Position numbers and translations under genes: made by a program. A DNA stretch of 64,000 nucleotides from Volvox africanus. Lineage: Eukaryota > Chlorophyta > Chlorophyceae > Chlamydomonadales > Volvocaceae. Shown here piece by piece: positions 20,845-32,909 of the stretch (position 1 is the first letter of the stretch; the number at the start of each line of letters is the position of its first letter). The notes beneath the pieces were generated by a model. The model did no database searches and was not told the DNA's origin. It worked only from the letters and a program-made list of their open reading frames with translations. Location of the stretch: assembly GCA_030268105.1 (NCBI GenBank), contig BSDZ01000011.1:372001-436000 (forward strand), read 5' to 3'.

Positions 20845-23502
20845 GCCTCCAACCGCCTCTGTGTCGTGATTTAATTCATTTTGTTCCAGAGACACAGCTA
20901 TGGGGGTTGTGACACAAGCAAGCACCCACCCAATGCGAGCGAGAGCCCCCACTGTGTTGGGTGTGTGTATGTCGGGGGCCGGGACGTCATTGCTGACCTG
21001 TTGACTGAGGTGAGATGTACATGGCTGATGCTCAGGATAGCGAGCAGGTAGGCAGAGGCGTATGGACAGCAGGCATTGTTTGATTAGCAGGCATTGTTTG
21101 ATTCCGCCTTTTTTCGTTAATGTGCTCTGATGCACCATGTGGGAGTTAAGTAGTGGCAAGGAGAGCAGAGTTAGGGGCGCACTTCTGGATCACTCGGGTC
21201 TTCTGATGAGCTGCAAAATACTATTATGTGCAGTCTGGATCAGAAACTTGCTTGCTAGTTACATGTGGTGGAGGCAGCAGTGCCTCATTCGGCAGGCTGT
21301 GGCCTCCGGAGATACCAGCAGTTCCAAGTGGGCCTCAGGTTACAACTCTTGGTGTCGGATTTTGTAGACCTCGCCGCCGCCATGACATTGCAGTCGGGTT
21401 TTTTTATATTCGCTTAGGTTCGGTCTCTGCCAGTTTACTGTTTCACCTGCTGATGACCTCTGATGTACCAGAGTACCTGCTGTGCGTTCTGTGGTCGGGC
21501 TGTCACAGCACAGCGTATCCAATCATTCATCGTAGCTGATGTACCTGTATGTATTGTGTCATATTGTTTTGATTATTTGCAATGTGTGTGCAACGCGAGC
21601 GTTGTGCCCACTGTCGCTGGCTTGGACGGCTGGTGCATGTGAGGCTGATGATGGCGCACGTTGTGCTGCAGACAGGTTTCACTGCTCCTGTACGGCCGTT
21701 GCATGAGTTTGTCGTTGTCCCACCTCTCGCGTGTTGTGCTGTCTGTCATTTGGAAGCATGTGCATGCGGGTCAGTGCAAAAGACCAGGGGAGTAGGCGAG
21801 GGGAGAGGCCGTTCACGAATGATAGTGGCATGACCGTTGCCGCCTCCGTGGCGTGGCATATGAAGGATGACCGCTCTTGTGTGGAGGTTCAACATGTAAA
21901 CAACCGGATTCTTTGCATGCTTTAAATGTTTACCTTTTCCAGCGAGATCAGGTGAACCCCGTACTGCTGTGTATGTATGTTTTGCAAGCCTATGGGGGCC
22001 CCCGACCTGGCAAGTACTACCCGTGAAATGGCCCCAGCTCCTCCACAGCCAGGAATGATAGACTCATCCCGCAATCCCTCTCTTTTGCGCGTCTCCTCAG
22101 CTCATACGACTGCTACCTATTCGTGCAGTCCCAAAAGGTACTCCCCTTTTTCATCCCACCCTGGCCGTGGGCCTCTCAAGACCATGAATAAAAAACTAGA
22201 GTACGATGCACGCGCGCACACACAAACACACACACACACACACAAACACGGCCCCCCCAACCACCACACACCAGCAGCCACGCAACCGAATAAGGTGCCG
22301 ACTGAGAAAGGAGTCAGGGACACAGGTGATATTGAAAGGGGATTTGAAAGGTGCAAAGGCCGTCCGTCAGCCCGGCTCAACATTGAAGTAACATTGGCAT
22401 GCGGTGTCCGCCAAACAGAAAGGGTGCTTGACATGGAGCTTCAACCTGGACGGCACCCGGAAATTTCAGGCTTTTTGCGGAAATGGCCGCTCAAGTGGCC
22501 CAAATGGCCACTGCAGGGGCCCCCGGGAGTTCTTGCCGTGTGAAGCGCGACCTTCCAAGGACAGCAACACAAGGCCCAGTTTTAGTTGATCAGGGCTGAA
22601 CCGGAAAGTTCCACAAAAACAATGCTCAGTTCCAGGGACACCCGCTGGCCCCAGAACCTTATGACGTGCCCCGCGTAACACTAAGGGAGCTCAGTATACG
22701 TTATTCGACAGGCTTACGAATAACGTTTCTGGGCCCCGGAAAACGTTTTTTGGTTCTGAAGGACCCCGGAGTGTTTTAGGGCCAACCCAGTTAGGGTTCC
22801 CCGGGTGCTCCCGGAAAGGAGGTTTGGGGCTCCGGGGAACAAACAGCTACCCCTTTGATTTCATAGGGACGTCCCCCCCCCTCCCTTCTCCAGTACCAGT
22901 GGGCCAGCCCAATGTCTGTAATGCATGAACTGATACAAGATTTCCCAACCCTTCCTCCACCAAGCTTTCTCTGTAACACCCTTTACAATGCGCGAGGGCC
23001 GAGATCAGTAGCTGCGATATGTAGCGACCAGGAACCATATTCCCTAATTGGAGAATTCTAGGAGGCTGGATCCAAACCCACGAAGTCATACATCGCGAAA
23101 CCCTGCTCGCAATCCCCAAAAGAGATCACTCGAGTATGAAAAAAACATGCTTGAATTCTGGAAACGCCTTGCCTGCTGCCAAACATCGGACGAGATTTCG
23201 CGTAATGTTGTCGTGTTATACGGCAGATATCTTGCGCCGCCGTGTCGTTAAATCGACTCCGTCAGCAACCGTCATCCGCCGTTCCTGACAGCTACGCAAA
23301 CATACGTATCAATGCAATACACCCTATTTCCGACCTGTTTATGACCCGTACTTTGCACATTTCTGTTACTCTGTCACCCTCGGAGCACTTTTTCCTTCAT
23401 CGCCTTGCGCTCATCCGCTAATTACAGTTAGGCCTTTCGAGAGGCAATATTCGGTAGATCTAAAGCTCGCTGTATAAGATTTTATATCTCTTTGTGGACT
23501 CG

Positions 23503-25168
23503 ATGGCCAGTGGTCCGATGGTGGCCCTGAAGGCGCTCTTAGTTTTGGGTGCGTTTTTATTGGCTACCGTGAGCCCTAGCACCAACGGAAGTACAGGAGG
23601 ATCGTCGTCGATATCGGAGCCCAGCACGTAGGGTTTGCGTCCCCGTGCCCAATTTGCGCGTGCGATATCGTGCCTAACTTGCCCTTTGTGTGTCTTATCT
23701 CTTTTAGAAATTATAGCAACATGGATGTCACCCGCAGCACGTTCTGCGCTGCGACGAAATTTCCAGCAGGGGTGCATGGGACTTCAAGGTAGGTGCTTGT
23801 AAAGAAGCTTGCTCACGTGGATCTTTGTCTTCACAATTGTTATTTCTATGCTCCAGAATGGAAATTGTACCTCGGTTTTATGCGTCGACGGGTTTGGTCG
23901 AAGCTCATGGTGGTTCAGCGGTTGTTACCAACAGCTCTCCGCCTTCCATGTTGGATGGAACATATTGTGGGGTTGAAGATGATGTCAAATTTGCTGGTAA
24001 CCGTCTCGACTCTGTCAAGGAGCGGGACCTGCTGTTTTCAACGGTGGCCTTGGAAAGGTACGCTATTGAATCCTTTCCCAAGAATGCTTTTTTCCCGGCT
24101 CGCTCGGAATGTTGACGCTGTGCGCTTCTTCTTGTGCAGCTTTGAGGCAATATCCTTGCAAGAATCGCCCTCTTCTGCGGCATCGGCCAGCGACGCTGGC
24201 CCAGAAACCCAAACCCAGACGGCCGCATCAACCGATGATGCATCGCCCAACACGCTTTACTCCAGAAATCACAGCAAAGTAGATGCCGTCCATATTTCGC
24301 TCTGCGCCGCGGACATATTTTCAGAGGTGCAATGGACTGCGAGGTAGGTTGGGCTTAGAAGCTTGCTCACTTTGATCCTTGCCTGACCGTATATATTTCC
24401 TTTTTTTTCAGGACGAGTATCATACTCCCTCGGTCCGGCGTCCAGGCAAGGTTGATTGAAGTCGATGGTGATTCAGTGGTCGTTGCCAACAGCTGCCAAC
24501 AGCTGCCGCTGAAGCCTGGTGCAGCCTTGTGGGGACCTGATGAAGGTGACAATGTCAAGGACGCTGATACTCGCGCTGATTTCGTCAAGGAGTGTGACCC
24601 AACGACCTTGCCACCAGCGGAGTTGTCGTCTGAGGCACCAGCCCACGCTGCAACTGCGGAACCGACACCGGCGGGTGTGCCTAGCAGCGCTGCTGACGTG
24701 TTCTCCGCGCATAGGTTGCCCACCATGTTCAACAGCTCCGAGCTGTCGGTGTCCTTGCGCTTAGGCTGTCAATCTTTGGCAGCATGGACAGTTTGCAGCG
24801 TTCGAGTACTGGATAGCTTCCTAGGGGGGCTTGTGTTTCTCATACTGCGTCAGGTACTGTGCATAGTCTGCAGACTGTGCTGGCGCCTTTTCCAACAAGC
24901 AGCTAGCTGCTCGGGACCAGCGTGCTCAGAAAGCGAAGCAGCTCCTCCCGTCACGAAATATCGCATCCTCCGTGCCAAGTGGCCGCACGGTAAGTGGGCC
25001 TGCCTCGCAAGGGCCGCTCCCCAAGACACAAATGTTTAACTTGCTTCTTGTGCGCGTGCAGAGGTGGTTCGGAAGGAGCAGACGGTGAAGAAGGTGGAGC
25101 CGCCACGGAGGTGGCCGGTCGGGACCTTTGTGTGGCGGGATGACATACTTGTATACGTTGATGAATAG
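23503..25168 (+). CDS. two-domain secreted protein gene, copy 6 (U6, followed by the bacterial insert)
   Basis: Exons match copy 1. The 757-bp bacterial mosaic begins 592 bp after this stop codon, so the coding region is untouched, although a long 3' UTR or a shared downstream promoter could be affected. Confidence 0.82.
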
Positions 25169-25760
25169 GCCTCCAACCGCCTCTGTGTCGTGATTTAATT
25201 CATTTTGTTCCAGAGACACAGCTATGGGGGTTGTGACACAAGCAAGCACCCACCCAATGCGAGCGAGAGCCCCCACTGTGTTGGGTGTGTGTATGTCGGG
25301 GGCCGGGACGTCATTGCTGACCTGTTGACTGAGGTGAGATGTACATGGCTGATGCTCAGGATAGCGAGCAGGTAGGCAGAGGCGTATGGACAGCAGGCAT
25401 TGTTTGATTAGCAGGCATTGTTTGATTCCGCCTTTTTTCGTTAATGTGCTCTGATGCACCATGTGGGAGTTAAGTAGTGGCAAGGAGAGCAGAGTTAGGG
25501 GCGCACTTCTGGATGACTCGGGTCTTCTGATGAGCTGCAAAATACTATTATGTGCAGTCTGGATCAGAAACTTGCTTGCTAGTTACATGTGGTGGAGGCA
25601 GCAGTGCCTCATTCGGCAGGCTGTGGCCTCCGGAGATACCAGCAGTTCCAAGTGGGCCTCAGGTTACAACTCTTGGTGTCGGATTTTGTAGACCTCGCCG
25701 CCGCCATGACATTGCAGTCGGGTTTTTTTATATTCGCTTAGGTTCGGTCTCTGCCAGTTA

Positions 25761-25811
25761 TGGCCAGTCTTTCAAGGGCATGGTCCATTTTTTTGCGGCA
25801 TTTCTAAGGGC
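25761..25811 (-). pseudogene. fragment of an IS256/Mutator-family transposase (C-terminal region)
   Basis: Read on the minus strand, 17 residues give ALRNAAKKWTMPLKDWP. The run of Lys-Lys-Trp-Thr-Met-Pro followed by a Trp a few residues later is typical of the region near the C-terminus of IS256-family transposases. Only this short piece is present, without catalytic residues or IS ends, so it is a passenger and cannot explain the movement of the block. The motif was recognised by eye. Confidence 0.6.
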
Positions 25812-25814
25812 TAA

Positions 25815-25880
25815 AAATATTATTTTTTGAAAATTACCTCCATCTGAAAAAGAATCATGCGTAACATTTACAACACCTAC
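25815..25880 (-). pseudogene. folP: fragment of dihydropteroate synthase (FolP), N-terminal signature
   Basis: The minus strand reads VGVVNVTHDSFSDGGNF, which matches the pterin-binding signature near the start of dihydropteroate synthase (N-V-T-x-D-S-F-S-D-G-G); the family usually has Pro where His is found here. Only about 22 residues are present. It is in the same minus-strand frame as the transposase fragment, so the two are joined by an accidental in-frame fusion. Confidence 0.7.
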
Positions 25881-25891
25881 TAATTGAGGAG

Positions 25892-25951
25892 AGGGGATCT
25901 AGTGAATACTACCCCAGTAGCAGAGTTATTTCCTTTATTACCAAAAACCAT
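25892..25951 (-). pseudogene. ppdK: fragment of pyruvate phosphate dikinase (PpdK)
   Basis: Twenty minus-strand residues contain MVFGN followed by GNNSATGVVFTRSP, the conserved nucleotide-binding-domain motif of pyruvate phosphate dikinase around the S-A/G-T-G-V-x-F-T-R-x-P signature. The similarity stops just after the Pro, where the usual continuation is missing, and begins at the Met, so both ends are breakpoints. Confidence 0.75.
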
Positions 25952-26122
25952 AAATTTATATTTCTTCTTCGGTTGAGTCTGGCAGCTTTACATCTGACTC
26001 CTCTTTACGCAGATGAGATAAATAACAAAAAAACTAATTCCAAGTACCTTGAATCTGTTACTTTACCAACTAATTTAGTTGCAACGAAGCTTCAAGCCAC
26101 GGAATCACTCAACGCAGATTAG
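25952..26122 (+). pseudogene. N-terminal fragment of an unidentified exported bacterial protein
   Basis: The plus strand is open for 56 codons to a TAG at 26120-26122. It begins KFIFLLRLSLAALHLTPLYA followed by Asp-Glu, a good bacterial signal peptide with an A-x-A-like end but lacking its start Met, which would lie just at the breakpoint with the PpdK fragment. The mature part is hydrophilic (Asn, Lys, Thr, Glu-rich). I do not recognise the protein. Confidence 0.5.
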
Positions 26123-26146
26123 GAGATATAAAGGCAAAAGCAGCCG

Positions 26147-26221
26147 GTCAACTTTAAATCCTGCGTCTTCTATTTCTTTTATTTGATTTTCAGAATTTTG
26201 TTCGATTATTACACCGGAAGC
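26147..26221 (-). pseudogene. possible fragment of ribosomal protein L11 methyltransferase (PrmA), C-terminal part
   Basis: Within a 78-codon minus-strand ORF (26105-26341) the residues ASGVIIEQ, then about a dozen residues, then AGFKVD fit the spacing of the S-G-[IVF]-x-x-E-Q ... G-F pattern at the end of PrmA. This is a weak match by eye; it might equally continue the neighbouring fragment. Confidence 0.3.
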
Positions 26222-26263
26222 TATAGTATTAGGATTTGCTTTTAGGTCTTCCTTACTAGCTTT

Positions 26264-26338
26264 TAATATCTCCCCTATTTCACCGTTTATCAGACCTAGC
26301 TCCTTATCGGTTTTGCCGATAAGGATACGATCGCCCTT
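26264..26338 (-). pseudogene. traA: fragment of a TraA-type conjugative relaxase/helicase
   Basis: The minus-strand residues GDRILIGKTDKELGLING followed by Glu-Ile-Gly-Glu-Ile fit the helicase-domain segment of Ti-type TraA relaxases (G-D-R-I ... D-x-x-L-G-x-x-N-G-x-x-G-x-I). TraA genes of this type are abundant in the integrative conjugative elements of Rickettsiales. The match is short and the ends are fused to unrelated sequence. Confidence 0.5.
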
Positions 26339-28583
26339 CATAGAAATTACAAAAGAAGGTAAGGAATTACATAAAAAACACTGATCGAAATATAACCGGT
26401 ATTTTTAAACCTTGAATTACCCACAAATCCTCTACATATCCGGCAAATGTTGATATCCCATGTACCAGTAGTTATTACACACCTACTTTTATTGCTAAAG
26501 CTGTTTCTGGCGCTGATACTGTTTCACCTGCTGATGACCTCTGATGTACCAGAGTACCTGCTGTGCGTTCTGTGGTCGGGCTGTCACAGCACAGCGTATC
26601 CAATCATTCATCGTAGCTGATGTACCTGTATGTATTGTGTCATATTGTTTTGATTATTTGCAATGTGTGTGCAACGCGAGCGTTGTGCCCACTGTCGCTG
26701 GCTTGGACGGCTGGTGCATGTGAGGCTGATGATGGCGCACGTTGTGCTGCAGACAGGTTTCACTGCTCCTGTACGGCCGTTGCATGAGTTTGTCGTTGTC
26801 CCACCTCTCGCGTGTTGTGCTGTCTGTCATTTGGAAGCATGTGCATGCGGGTCAGTGCAAAAGACCAGGGGAGTAGGCGAGGGGAGAGGCCGTTCACGAA
26901 TGATAGTGGCATGACCGTTGCCGCCTCCGTGGCGTGGCATATGAAGGATGACCGCTCTTGTGTGGAGGTTCAACATGTAAACAACCGGATTCTTTGCATG
27001 CTTTAAATGTTTACCTTTTCCAGCGAGATCAGGTGAACCCCGTACTGCTGTGTATGTATGTTTTGCAAGCCTATGGGGGCCCCCGACCTGGCAAGTACTA
27101 CCCGTGAAATGGCCCCAGCTCCTCCACAGCCAGGAATGATAGACTCATCCCGCAATCCCTCTCTTTTGCGCGTCTCCTCAGCTCATACGACTGCTACCTA
27201 TTCGTGCAGTCCCAAAAGGTACTCCCCTTTTTCATCCCACCCTGGCCGTGGGCCTCTCAAGACCATGAATAAAAAACTAGAGTACGATGCACGCGCGCAC
27301 ACACAAACACACACACACACACACAAACACGGCCCCCCCAACCACCACACACCAGCAGCCACGCAACCGAATAAGGTGCCGACTGAGAAAGGAGTCAGGG
27401 ACACAGGTGATATTGAAAGGGGATTTGAAAGGTGCAAAGGCCGTCCGTCAGCCCGGCTCAACATTGAAGTAACATTGGCATGCGGTGTCCGCCAAACAGA
27501 AAGGGTGCTTGACATGGAGCTTCAACCTGGACGGCACCCGGAAATTTCAGGCTTTTTGCGGAAATGGCCGCTCAAGTGGCCCAAATGGCCACTGCAGGGG
27601 CCCCCGGGAGTTCTTGCCGTGTGAAGCGCGACCTTCCAAGGACAGCAACACAAGGCCCAGTTTTAGTTGATCAGGGCTGAACCGGAAAGTTCCACAAAAA
27701 CAATGCTCAGTTCCAGGGACACCCGCTGGCCCCAGAACCTTATGACGTGCCCCGCGTAACACTAAGGGAGCTCAGTATACGTTATTCGACAGGCTTACGA
27801 ATAACGTTTCTGGGCCCCGGAAAACGTTTTTTGGTTCTGAAGGACCCCGGAGTGTTTTAGGGCCAACCCAGTTAGGGTTCCCCGGGTGCTCCCGGAAAGG
27901 AGGTTTGGGGCTCCGGGGAACAAACAGCTACCCCTTTGATTTCATAGGGACGTCCCCCCCCCTCCCTTCTCCAGTACCAGTGGGCCAGCCCAATGTCTGT
28001 AATGCATGAACTGATACAAGATTTCCCAACCCTTCCTCCACCAAGCTTTCTCTGTAACACCCTTTACAATGCGCGAGGGCCGAGATCAGTAGCTGCGATA
28101 TGTAGCGACCAGGAACCATATTCCCTAATTGGAGAATTCTAGGAGGCTGGATCCAAACCCACGAAGTCATACATCGCGAAACCCTGCTCGCAATCCCCAA
28201 AAGAGATCACTCGAGTATGAAAAAAACATGCTTGAATTCTGGAAACGCCTTGCCTGCTGCCAAACATCGGACGAGATTTCGCGTAATGTTGTCGTGTTAT
28301 ACGGCAGATATCTTGCGCCGCCGTGTCGTTAAATCGACTCCGTCAGCAACCGTCATCCGCCGTTCCTGACAGCTACGCAAACATACGTATCAATGCAATA
28401 CACCCTATTTCCGACCTGTTTATGACCCGTACTTTGCACATTTCTGTTACTCTGTCACCCTCGGAGCACTTTTTCCTTCATCGCCTTGCGCTCATCCGCT
28501 AATTACAGTTAGGCCTTTCGAGAGGCAATATTCGGTAGATCTAAAGCTCGCTGTATAAGATTTTATATCTCTTTGTGGACTCG

Positions 28584-30249
28584 ATGGCCAGTGGTCCGAT
28601 GGTGGCCCTGAAGGCGCTCTTAGTTTTGGGTGCGTTTTTATTGGCTACCGTGAGCCCTAGCACCAACGGAAGTACAGGAGGATCGTCGTCGATATCGGAG
28701 CCCAGCACGTAGGGTTTGCGTCCCCGTGCCCAATTTGCGCGTGCGATATCGTGCCTAACTTGCCCTTTGTGTGTCTTATCTCTTTTAGAAATTATAGCAA
28801 CATGGATGTCACCCGCAGCACGTTCTGCGCTGCGACGAAATTTCCAGCAGGGGTGCATGGGACTTCAAGGTAGGTGCTTGTAAAGAAGCTTGCTCACGTG
28901 GATCTTTGTCTTCACAATTGTTATTTCTATGCTCCAGAATGGAAATTGTACCTCGGTTTTATGCGTCGACGGGTTTGGTCGAAGCTCATGGTGGTTCAGC
29001 GGTTGTTACCAACAGCTCTCCGCCTTCCATGTTGGATGGAACATATTGTGGGGTTGAAGATGATGTCAAATTTGCTGGTAACCGTCTCGACTCTGTCAAG
29101 GAGCGGGACCTGCTGTTTTCAACGGTGGCCTTGGAAAGGTACGCTATTGAATCCTTTCCCAAGAATGCTTTTTTCCCGGCTCGCTCGGAATGTTGACGCT
29201 GTGCGCTTCTTCTTGTGCAGCTTTGAGGCAATATCCTTGCAAGAATCGCCCTCTTCTGCGGCATCGGCCAGCGACGCTGGCCCAGAAACCCAAACCCAGA
29301 CGGCCGCATCAACCGATGATGCATCGCCCAACACGCTTTACTCCAGAAATCACAGCAAAGTAGATGCCGTCCATATTTCGCTCTGCGCCGCGGACATATT
29401 TTCAGAGGTGCAATGGACTGCGAGGTAGGTTGGGCTTAGAAGCTTGCTCACTTTGATCCTTGCCTGACCGTATATATTTCCTTTTTTTTCAGGACGAGTA
29501 TCATACTCCCTCGGTCCGGCGTCCAGGCAAGGTTGATTGAAGTCGATGGTGATTCAGTGGTCGTTGCCAACAGCTGCCAACAGCTGCCGCTGAAGCCTGG
29601 TGCAGCCTTGTGGGGACCTGATGAAGGTGACAATGTCAAGGACGCTGATACTCGCGCTGATTTCGTCAAGGAGTGTGACCCAACGACCTTGCCACCAGCG
29701 GAGTTGTCGTCTGAGGCACCAGCCCACGCTGCAACTGCGGAACCGACACCGGCGGGTGTGCCTAGCAGCGCTGCTGACGTGTTCTCCGCGCATAGGTTGC
29801 CCACCATGTTCAACAGCTCCGAGCTGTCGGTGTCCTTGCGCTTAGGCTGTCAATCTTTGGCAGCATGGACAGTTTGCAGCGTTCGAGTACTGGATAGCTT
29901 CCTAGGGGGGCTTGTGTTTCTCATACTGCGTCAGGTACTGTGCATAGTCTGCAGACTGTGCTGGCGCCTTTTCCAACAAGCAGCTAGCTGCTCGGGACCA
30001 GCGTGCTCAGAAAGCGAAGCAGCTCCTCCCGTCACGAAATATCGCATCCTCCGTGCCAAGTGGCCGCACGGTAAGTGGGCCTGCCTCGCAAGGGCCGCTC
30101 CCCAAGACACAAATGTTTAACTTGCTTCTTGTGCGCGTGCAGAGGTGGTTCGGAAGGAGCAGACGGTGAAGAAGGTGGAGCCGCCACGGAGGTGGCCGGT
30201 CGGGACCTTTGTGTGGCGGGATGACATACTTGTATACGTTGATGAATAG
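28584..30249 (+). CDS. two-domain secreted protein gene, copy 7 (U7)
   Basis: Exons match copy 1. This insert-free unit lies between the two units that carry the bacterial block. Confidence 0.82.
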
Positions 30250-32909
30250 GCCTCCAACCGCCTCTGTGTCGTGATTTAATTCATTTTGTTCCAGAGACAC
30301 AGCTATGGGGGTTGTGACACAAGCAAGCACCCACCCAATGCGAGCGAGAGCCCCCACTGTGTTGGGTGTGTGTATGTCGGGGGCCGGGACGTCATTGCTG
30401 ACCTGTTGACTGAGGTGAGATGTACATGGCTGATGCTCAGGATAGCGAGCAGGTAGGCAGAGGCGTATGGACAGCAGGCATTGTTTGATTAGCAGGCATT
30501 GTTTGATTCCGCCTTTTTTCGTTAATGTGCTCTGATGCACCATGTGGGAGTTAAGTAGTGGCAAGGAGAGCAGAGTTAGGGGCGCACTTCTGGATGACTC
30601 GGGTCTTCTGATGAGCTGCAAAATACTATTATGTGCAGTCTGGATCAGAAACTTGCTTGCTAGTTACATGTGGTGGAGGCAGCAGTGCCTCATTCGGCAG
30701 GCTGTGGCCTCCGGAGATACCAGCAGTTCCAAGTGGGCCTCAGGTTACAACTCTTGGTGTCGGATTTTGTAGACCTCGCCGCCGCCATGACATTGCAGTC
30801 GGGTTTTTTTATATTCGCTTAGGTTCGGTCTCTGCCAGTTTACTGTTTCACCTGCTGATGACCTCTGATGTACCAGAGTACCTGCTGTGCGTTCTGTGGT
30901 CGGGCTGTCACAGCACAGCGTATCCAATCATTCATCGTAGCTGATGTACCTGTATGTATTGTGTCATATTGTTTTGATTATTTGCAATGTGTGTGCAACG
31001 CGAGCGTTGTGCCCACTGTCGCTGGCTTGGACGGCTGGTGCATGTGAGGCTGATGATGGCGCACGTTGTGCTGCAGACAGGTTTCACTGCTCCTGTACGG
31101 CCGTTGCATGAGTTTGTCGTTGTCCCACCTCTCGCGTGTTGTGCTGTCTGTCATTTGGAAGCATGTGCATGCGGGTCAGTGCAAAAGACCAGGGGAGTAG
31201 GCGAGGGGAGAGGCCGTTCACGAATGATAGTGGCATGACCGTTGCCGCCTCCGTGGCGTGGCATATGAAGGATGACCGCTCTTGTGTGGAGGTTCAACAT
31301 GTAAACAACCGGATTCTTTGCATGCTTTAAATGTTTACCTTTTCCAGCGAGATCAGGTGAACCCCGTACTGCTGTGTATGTATGTTTTGCAAGCCTATGG
31401 GGGCCCCCGACCTGGCAAGTACTACCCGTGAAATGGCCCCAGCTCCTCCACAGCCAGGAATGATAGACTCATCCCGCAATCCCTCTCTTTTGCGCGTCTC
31501 CTCAGCTCATACGACTGCTACCTATTCGTGCAGTCCCAAAAGGTACTCCCCTTTTTCATCCCACCCTGGCCGTGGGCCTCTCAAGACCATGAATAAAAAA
31601 CTAGAGTACGATGCACGCGCGCACACACAAACACACACACACACACACACAAACACGGCCCCCCCAACCACCACACACCAGCAGCCACGCAACCGAATAA
31701 GGTGCCGACTGAGAAAGGAGTCAGGGACACAGGTGATATTGAAAGGGGATTTGAAAGGTGCAAAGGCCGTCCGTCAGCCCGGCTCAACATTGAAGTAACA
31801 TTGGCATGCGGTGTCCGCCAAACAGAAAGGGTGCTTGACATGGAGCTTCAACCTGGACGGCACCCGGAAATTTCAGGCTTTTTGCGGAAATGGCCGCTCA
31901 AGTGGCCCAAATGGCCACTGCAGGGGCCCCCGGGAGTTCTTGCCGTGTGAAGCGCGACCTTCCAAGGACAGCAACACAAGGCCCAGTTTTAGTTGATCAG
32001 GGCTGAACCGGAAAGTTCCACAAAAACAATGCTCAGTTCCAGGGACACCCGCTGGCCCCAGAACCTTATGACGTGCCCCGCGTAACACTAAGGGAGCTCA
32101 GTATACGTTATTCGACAGGCTTACGAATAACGTTTCTGGGCCCCGGAAAACGTTTTTTGGTTCTGAAGGACCCCGGAGTGTTTTAGGGCCAACCCAGTTA
32201 GGGTTCCCCGGGTGCTCCCGGAAAGGAGGTTTGGGGCTCCGGGGAACAAACAGCTACCCCTTTGATTTCATAGGGACGTCCCCCCCCCTCCCTTCTCCAG
32301 TACCAGTGGGCCAGCCCAATGTCTGTAATGCATGAACTGATACAAGATTTCCCAACCCTTCCTCCACCAAGCTTTCTCTGTAACACCCTTTACAATGCGC
32401 GAGGGCCGAGATCAGTAGCTGCGATATGTAGCGACCAGGAACCATATTCCCTAATTGGAGAATTCTAGGAGGCTGGATCCAAACCCACGAAGTCATACAT
32501 CGCGAAACCCTGCTCGCAATCCCCAAAAGAGATCACTCGAGTATGAAAAAAACATGCTTGAATTCTGGAAACGCCTTGCCTGCTGCCAAACATCGGACGA
32601 GATTTCGCGTAATGTTGTCGTGTTATACGGCAGATATCTTGCGCCGCCGTGTCGTTAAATCGACTCCGTCAGCAACCGTCATCCGCCGTTCCTGACAGCT
32701 ACGCAAACATACGTATCAATGCAATACACCCTATTTCCGACCTGTTTATGACCCGTACTTTGCACATTTCTGTTACTCTGTCACCCTCGGAGCACTTTTT
32801 CCTTCATCGCCTTGCGCTCATCCGCTAATTACAGTTAGGCCTTTCGAGAGGCAATATTCGGTAGATCTAAAGCTCGCTGTATAAGATTTTATATCTCTTT
32901 GTGGACTCG

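Larger units (their letters stand above)
25760..26516. other. 757-bp mosaic insert of bacterial gene fragments, first copy (U6)
   Basis: The insert interrupts the spacer between CTGCCAGTT and TACTGTTTC, which are adjacent in units without it. No target-site duplication or terminal inverted repeat is visible. The left edge has a small microhomology (GCCAGT on both sides). The block is clearly more AT-rich than its surroundings. It contains at least five readable bacterial coding pieces of about 50-170 bp in mixed orientation, listed separately. From 26342 to 26516 I see short open stretches on both strands but no fragment I can name. The arrangement resembles the concatenated organelle DNA fragments that eukaryotes capture at double-strand breaks, but the donor here is bacterial. 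Confidence 0.9.

Noticed and set aside
25760..26516. An active insertion sequence or a mobile element moving between units
   Set aside because: The transposase piece is only 17 residues, there are no terminal inverted repeats or target duplication, and both copies are at the same base. Recombination within the array is the simpler explanation.
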